Counted from the stretch's first letter, positions 1 to 8,867 are shown. The stretch: DNA of 43,560 nt from an uncultured Ellagibacter sp. (GCF_934636505.1 NZ_CAKUAL010000012.1:1-43560); one strand, 5' to 3'. Numbers and translations are program-made. Notes: generated by a model from the letters alone, not told the origin.

Positions 1-86
1 GGGACGAGTCCGTGGCGAGATGGGGCGACGCGGTGGTGTGGAGCGAGTTCCACTCGAGCGATCCGTGGTCCCATGCCAGCGAATAG
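1..86 (+). CDS. C-terminal end of an unidentified protein (5' end outside window)
   Basis: The frame that begins at base 3 is open from the window edge to a TAG at 84-86 and encodes 27 residues ending in DPWSHASE. The composition (several Trp, Asp, Ser and His, all in G/C-ending codons) looks like a genuine coding tail, but 27 residues are too few to name a family. The gene runs toward the tRNA-Leu on the opposite strand, so the two are convergent. I see no strong terminator hairpin between them. Confidence 0.5.
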   Translation, partial: DESVARWGDAVVWSEFHSSDPWSHASE

Positions 87-151
87 CCCGAGACACACTT
101 TTTTGCCTATATCCCAAAACCGCCTAATCGGCGGCTTGCTTGTGAGAAAAC

Positions 152-235
152 TGGTGCCCGAGGCGAGAGTCGAACTCGCACGTCGTGAGACAACGGTTTT
201 TGAGACCGCCGCGTCTGCCATTCCGCCACTCGGGC
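152..235 (-). tRNA. tRNA-Leu, anticodon CAA
   Basis: The reverse complement folds as a class II tRNA. The 7-bp acceptor GCCCGAG/CTCGGGC is followed by discriminator A and an encoded CCA. The D region is TGGCGGAATGGCAGACGC, the anticodon stem GCGGT/ACCGT has loop CTCAAAA (anticodon CAA, reads UUG), there is a long variable arm as expected for Leu, and a TTCGACTC T loop. The length is 84 nt including CCA. Confidence 0.95.
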
Positions 236-249
236 ACATCAGCCTTCAC

Positions 250-278
250 AGTATAACGGAAGCGCGCATACGCGTCTA
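250..278 (-). promoter_or_regulatory. Promoter of tRNA-Leu(CAA)
   Basis: On the minus strand, TAGACG (bases 278-273) and TATACT (bases 255-250) are separated by 17 bp. The -10 lies 15 bp upstream of the mature tRNA 5' end, as usual for a tRNA promoter. The -35 match is only 4 of 6. Confidence 0.6.
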
Positions 279-409
279 TGACAAAATTGCTCCCGTTTGC
301 CCCGTTCGGCTTCATCCTCCTTTCGCGAATCGCGCGATTGTGGTCTGTTCGCGGGCTGTGCGCTGGGGTAAAGTTGGTGCGATAGCAACAAGACCAAGGA
401 GGCTGCCTC

Positions 410-1810
410 GTGGAAGACGTTCTTGCGGGCGAGATCGATTCGTATCTCGAGAAGAATTGGGAAAGCATCGTCGCGGACATCGAGCGCGTCGTGCGCATCG
501 AGAGCACGGAAGACCTGCCGGCGGCAAAACCCGGCGCACCGTTCGGCCCCGGCCCCCGAGCTGCCCTTACCGAGGCGCTCGACATTGCGCGCGGCATGGG
601 CTTTGAGGTTCACGACGTCGACGGCTACGTGGGATATGCCGACCTGCCGGGTGAATCCGACACGCAAATCGGCATCATCGGGCACGTCGACGTGGTTCCC
701 GCCGGCCCCGGTTGGACGGTCGAGCCGTTCGCCGTCACGCGCCGCGAAGGCTACCTCATGGGCCGCGGAGTCATCGACGACAAGGGCCCCATCGTAACGA
801 CGCTCCATGCGGTGAAGTTCTGGCTCGACAAGGGCGAGAAGCTGCCCTACACCATCCGGGTCATCTTCGGCGCGAACGAGGAAACGGGCATGCACGATGT
901 CCCGTATTACCGAGAGCGCTTCGCCGACCCGGCGTTTCTCTTCACGCCTGACGCTGAGTTCCCGGTGAGCTACGGCGAGAAGGGCCTCTACGACGCCACG
1001 CTCACGAGCAAGCGCTTCGAAGACGGCGCGATCGTCGACATCGAGGGCGGCGCGGCGCCGAATGCGGTCCCGGGCATCGCCCACGCGATCGTGCGCGTTG
1101 ACGCATCAACGCTTCCCGCGGCCGAGGGCATCGTCGTCACCGATGCGGGCGAGGGTATGGCGCGCATCGACGCGCAGGGGAAGGCCGCTCACGCGAGCTT
1201 GCCCCATCTCGGCAAAAGCGCCATCGACCTGCTCGTCGCCTACCTTCTGGAAAACGACGTGTGCACGGCTGACGAGCGGGCGTTCTTCGAGCTGGTTCGC
1301 AAGCTCACGAGCGCGACCGACGGATCGAATCTCGGCATCAAGACAGCTGACGAGCACTTCGGGGAGCTGACCGTCGTCGGCGGCACCATCTGCATGCAGG
1401 ACGGGCGCGTGAAGCAGACGCTCGACAGCCGTTTCCCCACGTCGACCACGCCTGAGGAGCTCACGAGCACCCTTGCGGCGCTTGCGAGCGAGGCGGGAGC
1501 TGACTTCGAGGCGACGCGTACGGTCGAGCCGTTTCTCATCGACCCCGAATCGGGTTACGTCCAGGCGCTTCTCTCCGCATACAACGAGGCTACGGGTGAG
1601 CACGCCAAGCCCTTCACGCAGGGCGGCGGCACGTACGCGCGCAAGTTCTCCTGCGCCGCGAGCTTCGGCCCCGAGATGCCGTGGATCGAGATGCCCGAAT
1701 GGGCGGGCGGCATGCATGGTCCGGACGAGACGGTGTCCGAGGAACTGCTCAAGAAGGCGTTCAAGATTTACGCGCTCACTATCGCCCGTTTGATGGAGCT
1801 CGATCTGTAG
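410..1810 (+). CDS. pepV: M20 family dipeptidase, PepV/Sapep type
   Basis: This is a metal-dependent dipeptidase that splits dipeptides in the cytoplasm. The 466 residues match the usual length of PepV-type enzymes. The metal-site motif is GHVDVVP near residue 92, followed by GRGVIDDKGP, where the Asp bridges two metals. GANEETGM holds the catalytic Glu pair, and a C-terminal His lies in GGMHGPDE. The insert between about residues 185 and 310 is the dimerisation-like lid domain. The start is GTG at 410, preceded by AAGGAGG at a good distance. There is no signal peptide. It stands alone, with a long imperfect hairpin downstream. Confidence 0.92.
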   Translation: MEDVLAGEIDSYLEKNWESIVADIERVVRIESTEDLPAAKPGAPFGPGPRAALTEALDIARGMGFEVHDVDGYVGYADLPGESDTQIGIIGHVDVVPAGPGWTVEPFAVTRREGYLMGRGVIDDKGPIVTTLHAVKFWLDKGEKLPYTIRVIFGANEETGMHDVPYYRERFADPAFLFTPDAEFPVSYGEKGLYDATLTSKRFEDGAIVDIEGGAAPNAVPGIAHAIVRVDASTLPAAEGIVVTDAGEGMARIDAQGKAAHASLPHLGKSAIDLLVAYLLENDVCTADERAFFELVRKLTSATDGSNLGIKTADEHFGELTVVGGTICMQDGRVKQTLDSRFPTSTTPEELTSTLAALASEAGADFEATRTVEPFLIDPESGYVQALLSAYNEATGEHAKPFTQGGGTYARKFSCAASFGPEMPWIEMPEWAGGMHGPDETVSEELLKKAFKIYALTIARLMELDL

Positions 1811-1884
1811 GGGGCTGGCGCGCCGGGTCGCCCTGCGGTCGGCGCGCCGTTCGACGGTTGGTGCGGCGCACAGAGCCTGTCTGC

Positions 1885-1952
1885 GACGGGGCCAGGTGAT
1901 CCGATTCGCCTACGGAGCGTCGCGGAGCGAGAGGAATCACCTGACCCCCGTC
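1885..1952. repeat. Long imperfect palindrome after pepV
   Basis: The two arms, GACGGGG-c-CAGGTGAT-CC and GG-a-ATCACCTG-a-c-CCCCGTC, pair with single-base bulges. This is longer than a normal intrinsic terminator and resembles REP-like intergenic palindromes. Its function cannot be decided from one copy. Confidence 0.5.
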
Positions 1953-2049
1953 TCTTCCTGTCCGCTGCCTTACCCTCAACCATCCCCATTGCGTTCGACG
2001 CTGTTTCGAAATGATGCCGCATAACGTACAAATTCGGGATGCTTTGATT

Positions 2050-2055
2050 TATAAT
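2050..2055 (+). promoter_or_regulatory. Probable -10 box of the LytTR regulator gene
   Basis: A perfect TATAAT lies 70 bp before the start codon at 2125. No good -35 hexamer stands 16-18 bp upstream, so an activator may be needed or the site may be fortuitous. Confidence 0.4.
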
Positions 2056-2124
2056 CGACCGTTAGGAGTACGCTCTGCGAAAGGCGCAGAAGCGGCATCA
2101 TCGAACACGAACTGGGAGGCTTAT

Positions 2125-2838
2125 ATGCTTAAAGCAATCATCGTCGACGACGAGGCCCCCGCGCGCTCCGAATTAAAATTCCTGCTCGACGAACTTGGCC
2201 AGACCGAGGTTGTTGCCGAGGCGGCTAGTGTGCGCGAGGCTATCGAGAAGCTCAAAGAGTACCCCTGCGATGTCATGTTCCTCGACGTGAACATGCCGGA
2301 AGCCACTGGCTTGCAACTGGCCGAGGCGCTGCAGCATCTGAAATTCCCGCCCGCGGTGGTGTTCGTCACCGCCTACAGCGAGCATGCGCTCGACGCGTTC
2401 AAGGTGAACGCCATCGATTATCTGGTGAAACCGGTCGAGACCGAGCGCCTCTCCCAGGCGCTTGCGCGCGTCCGCGAGCACGTTTCGCTGCATGTGCAGG
2501 CCCAGAAGTCCGAGCGCATTCCCGTGGAAAAGGGTGGCAAGAAGATCCTCATCGGCATCGATAAGATTCGCTTCGTCATGGCACGCGATGATTACGCATA
2601 CCTGCAAACCGACACGGATCGCTATTTCTCCACGGTGAGCTTGGCTCAGCTCGAGAAGCGCCTGGACGGCCACGGGTTCTTCCGTGTGCATCGCGGGTAT
2701 CTGGTGAACCTTTCCATGGTCGAGGAAATCGAGTCGGTCTCCGGCGGCACGCTGCTGCTCACGCTGAACGGCGTGGAAGAGAAAATCCCCGTAAGCCGCA
2801 GGCGCGTGAGCGCGCTGAAGAAGGCGTTGGGGCTGTAG
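2125..2838 (+). CDS. LytTR-family response regulator
   Basis: This is a two-component response regulator of the AgrA/LytR class that binds DNA through a LytTR domain. Residues 1-120 form a receiver with the acidic pair in VDDE, phospho-acceptor Asp54 in MFLDVNMP, a conserved Thr in VFVTAY and Lys in YLVKP. Residues 135-237 form the LytTR domain with the typical FFRVHRGYLVNL core and the closing PVSRRR. The ATG at 2125 has GGGAGG upstream and gives 237 residues, and an upstream extension would lack family similarity. No sensor kinase lies beside it, so it is an orphan. A terminator follows at 2877. Confidence 0.92.
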   Translation: MLKAIIVDDEAPARSELKFLLDELGQTEVVAEAASVREAIEKLKEYPCDVMFLDVNMPEATGLQLAEALQHLKFPPAVVFVTAYSEHALDAFKVNAIDYLVKPVETERLSQALARVREHVSLHVQAQKSERIPVEKGGKKILIGIDKIRFVMARDDYAYLQTDTDRYFSTVSLAQLEKRLDGHGFFRVHRGYLVNLSMVEEIESVSGGTLLLTLNGVEEKIPVSRRRVSALKKALGL

Positions 2839-2876
2839 GCGGCAGGGCTCCGCAGTAGGTTTCTTGATCGAGGTCA

Positions 2877-2910
2877 AAAGCGCTCGTCGCGTTTGCGGCG
2901 GGCGCTTTTT
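2877..2910 (+). terminator. Intrinsic terminator after the LytTR gene
   Basis: AAAGCGCTCGTCGC pairs with GCGGCGGGCGCTTT (two G-U pairs) around a GTTT loop and ends in TTTTT. Confidence 0.85.
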
Positions 2911-3038
2911 GCGCGGAGCAAAACGCGGTGATTTCGACCCGTTCCCCCACTTGTCCATAACTCCATCACAGGGTTCGAGGATAATTCAAGTCGTGCGTGC
3001 CTTTGAGGGGGCCTACACGATACCGAAAGAAGGTTTAC

Positions 3039-4751
3039 ATGCTGACAAGCGACATGGAAAAGTTATACCCTTCTGCGAAAACGCTTGTGAAGGAATGCGT
3101 TGCCAGCCGTGTGCTGGCCAAGGACGCATCGCTTTATGATTTCTCCGACGGTGCGCGCGAAACCGCCGAGAACTTTATGGGCTGGGTCGATTTGGGCATG
3201 CGCCCGCAGTGCGACCTCGCGAAAGTTCAGCGCTTTGCTGACGATGTGGTGGCGAGCGGCATCAAGACCGTCGTCCTCATCGGCCAGGGCGGATCAACGC
3301 AAGCGCCCATGACCATCACGAAATACAACAAGTCCGACACGGTTCGGGCAAACCGCGTCTCGTTCAAGACGCTCGATTCCGATTCTCCCGTGCGCATGCG
3401 CGAGCTGCTTGCCGACTGCGACCCTGCGACGACGCTCGTCATCGTGTCCTCGAAGTCGGGCGGCACTATCGAGCCGCGCCTGCTCTCCTCTGCGCTGCGC
3501 GACGCCCTCGAGGCGCAGGCACCGGAAATCAACTTCGCGAACCACCTGGTCGCCATCACCGACCCTGGCTCGCAGCTCGAGCGCCAGGCGCACGAAGAGG
3601 GCTGGCTGGCCGTCTTCAACGGCGAGCCCACCGTCGGCGGACGCTTCTCCGCGCTGTCGATCTTCGGCCTTCTGCCCGCAGCGCTCGCTGGCATCGACCT
3701 GGAGCAGTTCATCGCCCACGCGAAGGACGCCGAAGAGCGCTGCAGCGAGGACTCCATCGACAACCCGGCGATCAACCTCGCCGCGTTTCTTTACGACAAC
3801 TATCTCAAGGGCCGCAACAAGTTCTCGTTCCTCACGCCGAAGCGCGGGCGCGTCTTGGGCCTTTGGATCGAGCAGCTCGTCGCCGAGTCGCTTGGCAAGG
3901 AGGGGCAGGGCATCCTGCCGAACATCGAGGTCGATTCGCTCCTGCTCGCGCGCGACGCAGGCGATCGCAGCGTCATCATGTATCAGACGAAGACCGACTT
4001 GTGGGACGAGCGCAAGAACTTCGAGATGAGCCTCGCCTATATTGATCCGTCCATTCCGCGCCTGAACTTCAAGATCGATTCCGCGCTCGAGCTTGCCGAG
4101 CACTTCGTGATGTGGGAATACGCCATTGCGATGTGCGGCTACCTCATGCGCGTGTGCCCCTTCGACCAGCCCGACGTCGCGTCGGCGAAGGCCGAGGTCC
4201 TAAAGATTCTTGCCGAGGGCCAGCCCGAGCCCGATTTCGTGCAGGACTTCATCGGCGATGTGCACATGGGCGAGGTCGAGGTGCGCTTGGCCCCGTGCTT
4301 TAAGGACTGCACCGACGTGCGAGCTGTCCTGCGGGCGCTGCTCGGCAGCATCCAGCCGGGCGATTTCTTCGCGCTGAACGCGTTTCTGCCGTTCACGGGC
4401 GAGGGGCGCCGCGAAGCGCTCGAGGACATCCGCCACGGGGTGGGCGAATCGCGCCACGTCGCGTCGTGTCTGGAAGTGGGCCCGCGCTACCTGCACTCCA
4501 CCGGCCAGCTGCAGAAGGGCGGCCCGAACTGCGGCGTGTTTCTCATTTTGTCGGCCGACGAGCTGAAGGACATCCCGCTCAAGCGCGAGGCGGAAAGCCT
4601 GGGCGCGCTCGCGAAGGCGCAGGCGTCGGGCGATTTGCTCACGCTGGCAAGCCGCGGCCGACGGTGCGTGCATCTGCATCTCCCCGATAACTCGGGAGTG
4701 ACGCTGCGTGCGCTCGCCGCCGTCATTCGCGAGATTTTGGCCGAGCTGTAG
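3039..4751 (+). CDS. pgi: Glucose-6-phosphate isomerase (transaldolase-fusion type, stand-alone)
   Basis: It interconverts glucose 6-phosphate and fructose 6-phosphate in glycolysis. The 570 residues contain tandem SIS-like sugar-phosphate folds. Visible motifs are LIGQGGSTQAP and VSSKSGGTIEP (phosphate-binding Ser/Thr loops), VGGRFSALS, EGQGILPNIEVD (with the catalytic-type Glu) and FDQPDVASAK. The C-terminal GPRYLHSTGQLQKGG is typical of the isomerase half of bifunctional transaldolase/glucose-6-phosphate isomerase proteins rather than E. coli Pgi. No transaldolase domain precedes it here. The chosen ATG follows GAAAGAAGG; the extra 14 residues upstream have no ribosome site. It appears monocistronic, with a terminator on each side. 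Confidence 0.88.
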   Translation: MLTSDMEKLYPSAKTLVKECVASRVLAKDASLYDFSDGARETAENFMGWVDLGMRPQCDLAKVQRFADDVVASGIKTVVLIGQGGSTQAPMTITKYNKSDTVRANRVSFKTLDSDSPVRMRELLADCDPATTLVIVSSKSGGTIEPRLLSSALRDALEAQAPEINFANHLVAITDPGSQLERQAHEEGWLAVFNGEPTVGGRFSALSIFGLLPAALAGIDLEQFIAHAKDAEERCSEDSIDNPAINLAAFLYDNYLKGRNKFSFLTPKRGRVLGLWIEQLVAESLGKEGQGILPNIEVDSLLLARDAGDRSVIMYQTKTDLWDERKNFEMSLAYIDPSIPRLNFKIDSALELAEHFVMWEYAIAMCGYLMRVCPFDQPDVASAKAEVLKILAEGQPEPDFVQDFIGDVHMGEVEVRLAPCFKDCTDVRAVLRALLGSIQPGDFFALNAFLPFTGEGRREALEDIRHGVGESRHVASCLEVGPRYLHSTGQLQKGGPNCGVFLILSADELKDIPLKREAESLGALAKAQASGDLLTLASRGRRCVHLHLPDNSGVTLRALAAVIREILAEL

Positions 4752-4767
4752 GTCCCTGCTGATTCGC

Positions 4768-4798
4768 GCCGCGCCCGTCGCAAGAGGGGCGCGGCTTT
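4768..4798 (+). terminator. Intrinsic terminator after pgi
   Basis: GCCGCGCCC and GGGGCGCGGC form a GC-rich stem followed by TTTCTGTATT. It separates pgi from the hyp genes. Confidence 0.75.
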
Positions 4799-4830
4799 CT
4801 GTATTGTCTGAGTTTTTGAGGGTGAGAAGC

Positions 4831-7446
4831 ATGATCGAGGCGCTCGATATTCATGTGACGGGAATCGTCCAAGGGGTCGGGTTTCGACCCTTTGTCTACC
4901 GGATGGCGAAAAAATACCTGATCAACGGATGGGTCTTGAACGCGGCGGACGGCGTGAACATCCATGCGGAAGGGGAGAGCCGCCTGCTCGACGAGTTCGT
5001 GATCGAGCTTTCCGAGAACGCGCCCACGGCGGCGCAGGTGAAGGAAATCGAGCTTAAGGAAGTGCCCCTTCAGGACTTCGACTCGTTTGAGATCCGCTTC
5101 TCGGACGACGCCGCGGTGCAAGAGACCACGCTCGTGTCAGCCGATTTGGCCACCTGCAACGACTGCGCGGCGGAGCTTTTCAACCCGAACGACCGCCGCT
5201 TCCGCTATCCCTTCATCAACTGTACCAATTGCGGGCCTCGCTTCACCATCATCGACGCGCTTCCCTACGATCGCGTGAGCACGTCTATGAAGGATTTCCC
5301 CATGTGCAAGCGCTGTGCTGCCGAATATGCCGACCCGCTCGACCGCCGCTTCCACGCGCAGCCGGACGCGTGCTTCGAATGCGGCCCGCACCTTTCTTTG
5401 GCGTGGCGCCCCGACTGCGAGGCGACGCCAGGCGAGAACTTCCCGACGCGTGGGGCGGGGGATGTGGCCTCTGATGCTCTTCCCGATGGCTGGTGCATCA
5501 CCTGGGGAAAGACGCGCGAGACCTCGGATGCCCTCATCGCGCGGGCGGTCGAGCTGCTCGGCGCCGGGCAAGTTGTGGCCGTGAAGGGGCTCGGCGGGTT
5601 TCACCTGGTGTGCGACGCGCGCAACGCCGGGGCAATCGCCCAACTTCGTGAGGGAAAGCGCCGCGGCGGCAAGCCGTTCGCGGTCATGATGGCGAACGCC
5701 GAGGCGGCGCGCAGTGTCTGCGAGGTGACGCCCGAGGAGGAGAAGGCCCTCACCGATCCGGCGCGTCCGATCGTGCTGTTGAAGAAGCGCCCGGGTGTGG
5801 CGCTTGCTGCAGGCCTTGCCGACAAGCTGCCTGAGCTGGGCGTCATGCTCCCCGCCACCCCGCTGCAGCTCCTTTTGCTGCACGATTTCGCCCGTGCCCT
5901 TGAGAAAATGGGCGTCCCTGAACCTCCGATGCTTGTGATGACCTCGGGAAATATCCACGATGAGCCGATCGTTACCGACGATGCCGAAGCACGCGGGAAG
6001 CTCGGGGGCATCGCGTGTGCCGTGTTGGGCAACAATCGCGCCATCCTCTCGCGCTACGACGACTCGGTGGTTCGCATCATCTCGGCGGGCTCTGCGGGCG
6101 CCGCCGTGCAAGTGATCCGCCGTGCGCGCGGGTTCGCGCCCGTGCCGTTGAAGCTGGCGCAGGCGAGCACCAACCCAGAGGCTGCCGCAGCCCCGGAGGA
6201 TGCCGCGGCCCCCGAGGCGACTGGCGCCGCTGGACATGAGGGCTCTCCCGAAACTGCAGGCCACGAAGCTGCTGCGGTCGCCCCGGTGCTCTTTGCGGCA
6301 GGCTCGGAGCAGAAAAGTACCTTCGCTTTCGTTCGCGGTTCGGAGGCGTTCGTCTCCCAGCATGTGGGCGATCTGGAAAACGCTGAAGCTTTCGATGCCT
6401 GGCTCGACGCGAAAAGCCGCTTCGAGAAGCTTTTCGAGCTGCGCGCGACGCGCCTTGCCTGCGACGCGCACCCCGAGTATCTCGCTTCGAAATGGGCGCG
6501 CGAGCAGGCGAGAAAGCTCGATATCCCGCTGGTCGAGGTGCAGCATCACCATGCGCACATCGCTTCGGTCATAGGCGAGAACGGGCTTTCGGGCGCGGTG
6601 TGCGGAATCGCCTTCGACGGAACGGGGTTCGGTGCGGACGGCTCTATCTGGGGTGGGGAAGTGCTGCTCGCAAACGCGCAGGCCTATGAGCGGTTCGCAA
6701 ACTTCGCCTACGTTCCCATGCCGGGCGGTGCCGCCTGCGTGAAGAATCCCTTGCGCATGGCGTACGGCGTTCTGTGGGAGTTCGACCTGCTCGAACACCC
6801 GGCGGCGAAGCGGGTACTCGATGCGCTTGGCGAGCAGGCCGACCTTTGCGACCAGATGATCGAGCGCGGCTTGAACACGCCGATGACCTCGTCGGTCGGG
6901 CGTCTTTTCGACGCGGCGAGCGCCATCTTGGGGATATGCGAGCATCCGACCTACGAAAGCGAGGCGGCGGTTCTCTTGGAGGCTGCCATGGGGCTGGCCG
7001 CATCTCCTGACGGTTGTTCGACCGACGAGGCGGGCGTCAACAGCCGTTACTCGGTCGCCATCACGAAGAACACCGCGACGTCGAAGTCGACCGCCCAAGA
7101 CACGTCGGTCCTGCTCTTCGACGCGGCGCCCACCTTCAAGGCGCTTCTCGACGACATGCAGGCGGGCATCCCCGCAGCGACCATCGCCCGCCGCTTCCAC
7201 GGTGCTTTTGTGGAAGCCATCGTGAACGCGGCGAAGCTTGCGTACAGCGTTTACGGCGTGTTCACGGTGGCGCTCTCGGGCGGCGTGTTCATGAACCGCT
7301 TCATAATCGAGCATGCGCTCGCGGCTTTGCAGGACGAGGGCTTCACCGTTGCCGTCAATCGCGAGCTGCCGCCCAACGACGGATGCATCTCCTACGGCCA
7401 GGCTGTGATAGCATGTGCGCAAGACGAGACGACGCACGACGAGTAA
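4831..7446 (+). CDS. hypF: Carbamoyltransferase HypF, [NiFe]-hydrogenase maturation
   Basis: HypF turns carbamoyl phosphate into the thiocarboxamide on HypE that becomes the cyanide ligand of the NiFe centre. Domain order: acylphosphatase (residues 1-90, with VQGVGFRPFVYR), two zinc fingers (paired CxxC motifs such as CNDC, CTNC, CKRC and CFEC, about 108-190), a YrdC-like adenylating domain (about 225-420), and a Kae1-like domain with the HHHAH metal motif and SGGVFMN near the C terminus. An Ala/Glu/Pro-rich insert at about residues 448-490 separates YrdC from Kae1, which helps explain the unusual length of 871 residues. The start is ATG 4831 after GAGGGTGAG. It heads a hypF-hypC-hypD operon. 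Confidence 0.96.
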   Translation: MIEALDIHVTGIVQGVGFRPFVYRMAKKYLINGWVLNAADGVNIHAEGESRLLDEFVIELSENAPTAAQVKEIELKEVPLQDFDSFEIRFSDDAAVQETTLVSADLATCNDCAAELFNPNDRRFRYPFINCTNCGPRFTIIDALPYDRVSTSMKDFPMCKRCAAEYADPLDRRFHAQPDACFECGPHLSLAWRPDCEATPGENFPTRGAGDVASDALPDGWCITWGKTRETSDALIARAVELLGAGQVVAVKGLGGFHLVCDARNAGAIAQLREGKRRGGKPFAVMMANAEAARSVCEVTPEEEKALTDPARPIVLLKKRPGVALAAGLADKLPELGVMLPATPLQLLLLHDFARALEKMGVPEPPMLVMTSGNIHDEPIVTDDAEARGKLGGIACAVLGNNRAILSRYDDSVVRIISAGSAGAAVQVIRRARGFAPVPLKLAQASTNPEAAAAPEDAAAPEATGAAGHEGSPETAGHEAAAVAPVLFAAGSEQKSTFAFVRGSEAFVSQHVGDLENAEAFDAWLDAKSRFEKLFELRATRLACDAHPEYLASKWAREQARKLDIPLVEVQHHHAHIASVIGENGLSGAVCGIAFDGTGFGADGSIWGGEVLLANAQAYERFANFAYVPMPGGAACVKNPLRMAYGVLWEFDLLEHPAAKRVLDALGEQADLCDQMIERGLNTPMTSSVGRLFDAASAILGICEHPTYESEAAVLLEAAMGLAASPDGCSTDEAGVNSRYSVAITKNTATSKSTAQDTSVLLFDAAPTFKALLDDMQAGIPAATIARRFHGAFVEAIVNAAKLAYSVYGVFTVALSGGVFMNRFIIEHALAALQDEGFTVAVNRELPPNDGCISYGQAVIACAQDETTHDE

Positions 7447-7463
7447 AAAAGGACTGAGTGCCT

Positions 7464-7688
7464 ATGTGTTTGGCAATACCCGCGTTGATCACGGAAAAGA
7501 AATCGGACAATTTGGCGACGGCAGAGATTCTCGGCGTCACGCGCGAGGTGGCGCTTGATCTCACGCCGCAGGCGAACGTCGGCGACTACGTGTTGGTGCA
7601 TGCCGGCTTCGCTATCGAAGTTGTCGATGCTGATTATGCAAAAGAAACCATTGAACTGGTCAAACAGCTTGAGGATGTCGCCGTATGA
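7464..7688 (+). CDS. hypC: Hydrogenase maturation chaperone HypC
   Basis: HypC is a small chaperone that carries the Fe(CN)2CO group with HypD and delivers it to the hydrogenase large subunit. The protein is 74 residues and begins MCLAIPA. The essential Cys2 becomes N-terminal after Met removal, and for this reason ATG 7464 is preferred over a GTG two codons upstream, which would bury the Cys. The ribosome site AAAAGGA lies upstream. Its last codons overlap the hypD start (ATGA), so the two are translationally coupled. Confidence 0.95.
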   Translation: MCLAIPALITEKKSDNLATAEILGVTREVALDLTPQANVGDYVLVHAGFAIEVVDADYAKETIELVKQLEDVAV

Positions 7689-8788
7689 GTGTCTTGGAGG
7701 ATGCCGCCGACATCGATTTCTCGGCGTTTAAAGACCCGAAGCTCGCGCGCGGCCTCATCGAGACCATCCACCGCCTTGCGCCCGAGCATGCGACGCTTAT
7801 GGAAGTGTGCGGCACGCATACCGTGGCCATCGCGCGCAACGGCATCCGCGATTTGATGCCCGCGGGGCTGCGTCTGGCGTCGGGCCCCGGGTGTCCCGTT
7901 TGCGTCACATGCAACCGCGACATCGACACGGTGATCGCGCTTGCTCGAATTCCGAACGTCACCATCACTACCTTCGGCGACATGACGCGCGTCCCCGGGT
8001 CCACTTCGAGCTTGCTTGCGGAGCAGGCCGCGGGCCGTTCGGTCGAGATCGTCTATTCGCCCCTCGATGCGCTCGCCTTCGCGAAGGCGCATCCCGAGCG
8101 GGAGGTCGTCTTCGTGGGCGTCGGCTTCGAGACGACGACTCCGCTTGTGGCTATGGCGATCAAGCGCGCGAAGGCCATGGGGCTTTCCAACTTCACCGTG
8201 TTCGCGGCGCACAAGAATATGCCCGGCGCGTTGGAGCTGCTCGTAGGCGACCCCACGCTCGAGCTCGACGCACTTATCCTCCCTGGTCACGTGAGCACCA
8301 TCATCGGTGCTGAGCCGTACCGCTTCCTGGCGGAGAAATACGGCATCCCCGGTGTGATCACCGGGTTCGAGCCAGTCGATGTGCTGCAGGGCATCGCCAT
8401 GCTCGTGCGCCAGCTGCACGAGGGCCGCGCTGAAATCGAGATAGCGTACGCGCGCGGCGTCATGCCCGAGGGGAATCCTGTTGCCCTCGCCGCGATCGAC
8501 GAGGTCTTCGAAACCTGCACGGCCACGTGGCGCGGCTTGGGCGATATCCCCGGCTCGGGGTATCGCATCCGCGAGGAATTCGCCGACTTCGACGCGGTTC
8601 GCCGCTTCGAGCCCGATGTCGAGCCGACGCACGACCCGAAGGGGTGTCGCTGCGGCGATGTGTTGCGAGCTCGCATGGCTCCTAACGAATGCCCGCTGTT
8701 CCGCACGGTCTGCACGCCGGAGAACCCGGTGGGGCCTTGCATGGTGTCGAGCGAAGGCAGCTGTGCGGCGTACTACCGGTATTACTAA
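7685..8788 (+). CDS. hypD: Hydrogenase maturation protein HypD
   Basis: HypD is the iron-sulfur scaffold on which Fe(CN)2CO is built together with HypC. Family motifs: MEVCGTHTVAI near residue 40 (Cys in the active site), GPGCPVCVT (redox Cys pair), GVGFETTTPLV, GFEPVDVL, and a C-terminal Cys cluster (CRCGDVL, ECPLFRTVC, GPCMVSSEGSCAAYY) that holds the [4Fe-4S] centre. The 367 residues are the usual length. The ATGA overlap with hypC implies coupling. No hypE, hypA or hypB follows and no hydrogenase structural gene is visible in the window. Confidence 0.96.
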   Translation: MSVLEDAADIDFSAFKDPKLARGLIETIHRLAPEHATLMEVCGTHTVAIARNGIRDLMPAGLRLASGPGCPVCVTCNRDIDTVIALARIPNVTITTFGDMTRVPGSTSSLLAEQAAGRSVEIVYSPLDALAFAKAHPEREVVFVGVGFETTTPLVAMAIKRAKAMGLSNFTVFAAHKNMPGALELLVGDPTLELDALILPGHVSTIIGAEPYRFLAEKYGIPGVITGFEPVDVLQGIAMLVRQLHEGRAEIEIAYARGVMPEGNPVALAAIDEVFETCTATWRGLGDIPGSGYRIREEFADFDAVRRFEPDVEPTHDPKGCRCGDVLRARMAPNECPLFRTVCTPENPVGPCMVSSEGSCAAYYRYY

Positions 8789-8810
8789 AGTTAGCCACAG
8801 CTAAGAACTT
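8789..8810. promoter_or_regulatory. Dyad between hypD and the DtxR-like gene (candidate operator)
   Basis: TTAGC-CACA-GCTAA is a perfect 5-bp dyad inside a wider AAGTTAGC / GCTAAgaACTT symmetry, directly after the hypD stop and 60-80 bp before the regulator. Its TTAG...CTAA halves resemble DtxR-family boxes, so autoregulation by the downstream gene is a reasonable guess. Confidence 0.4.
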
Positions 8811-8867
8811 CCCCGTTACCCTTCGCGCTGTGGTACCATAGAAAAAAGCGCTGATTGGAGGATGGAA

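Larger units (their letters stand above)
1811..2124. other. Intergenic region with a long imperfect inverted repeat
   Basis: No convincing gene lies between the dipeptidase and the LytTR regulator. Bases 1885-1952 can fold into one long hairpin: GACGGGG pairs with CCCCGTC at the base and CAGGTGAT with ATCACCTG higher up, closed by a ~30-nt loop that holds two direct GGAGCG units. A TCTTCCT tract follows, so it could act as a terminator, but it lacks a proper T run. Confidence 0.5.

Noticed and set aside
5137..7437. 766-codon minus-strand frame opposite hypF
   Set aside because: It is an antisense shadow of hypF; codon positions and composition fit the plus-strand gene.
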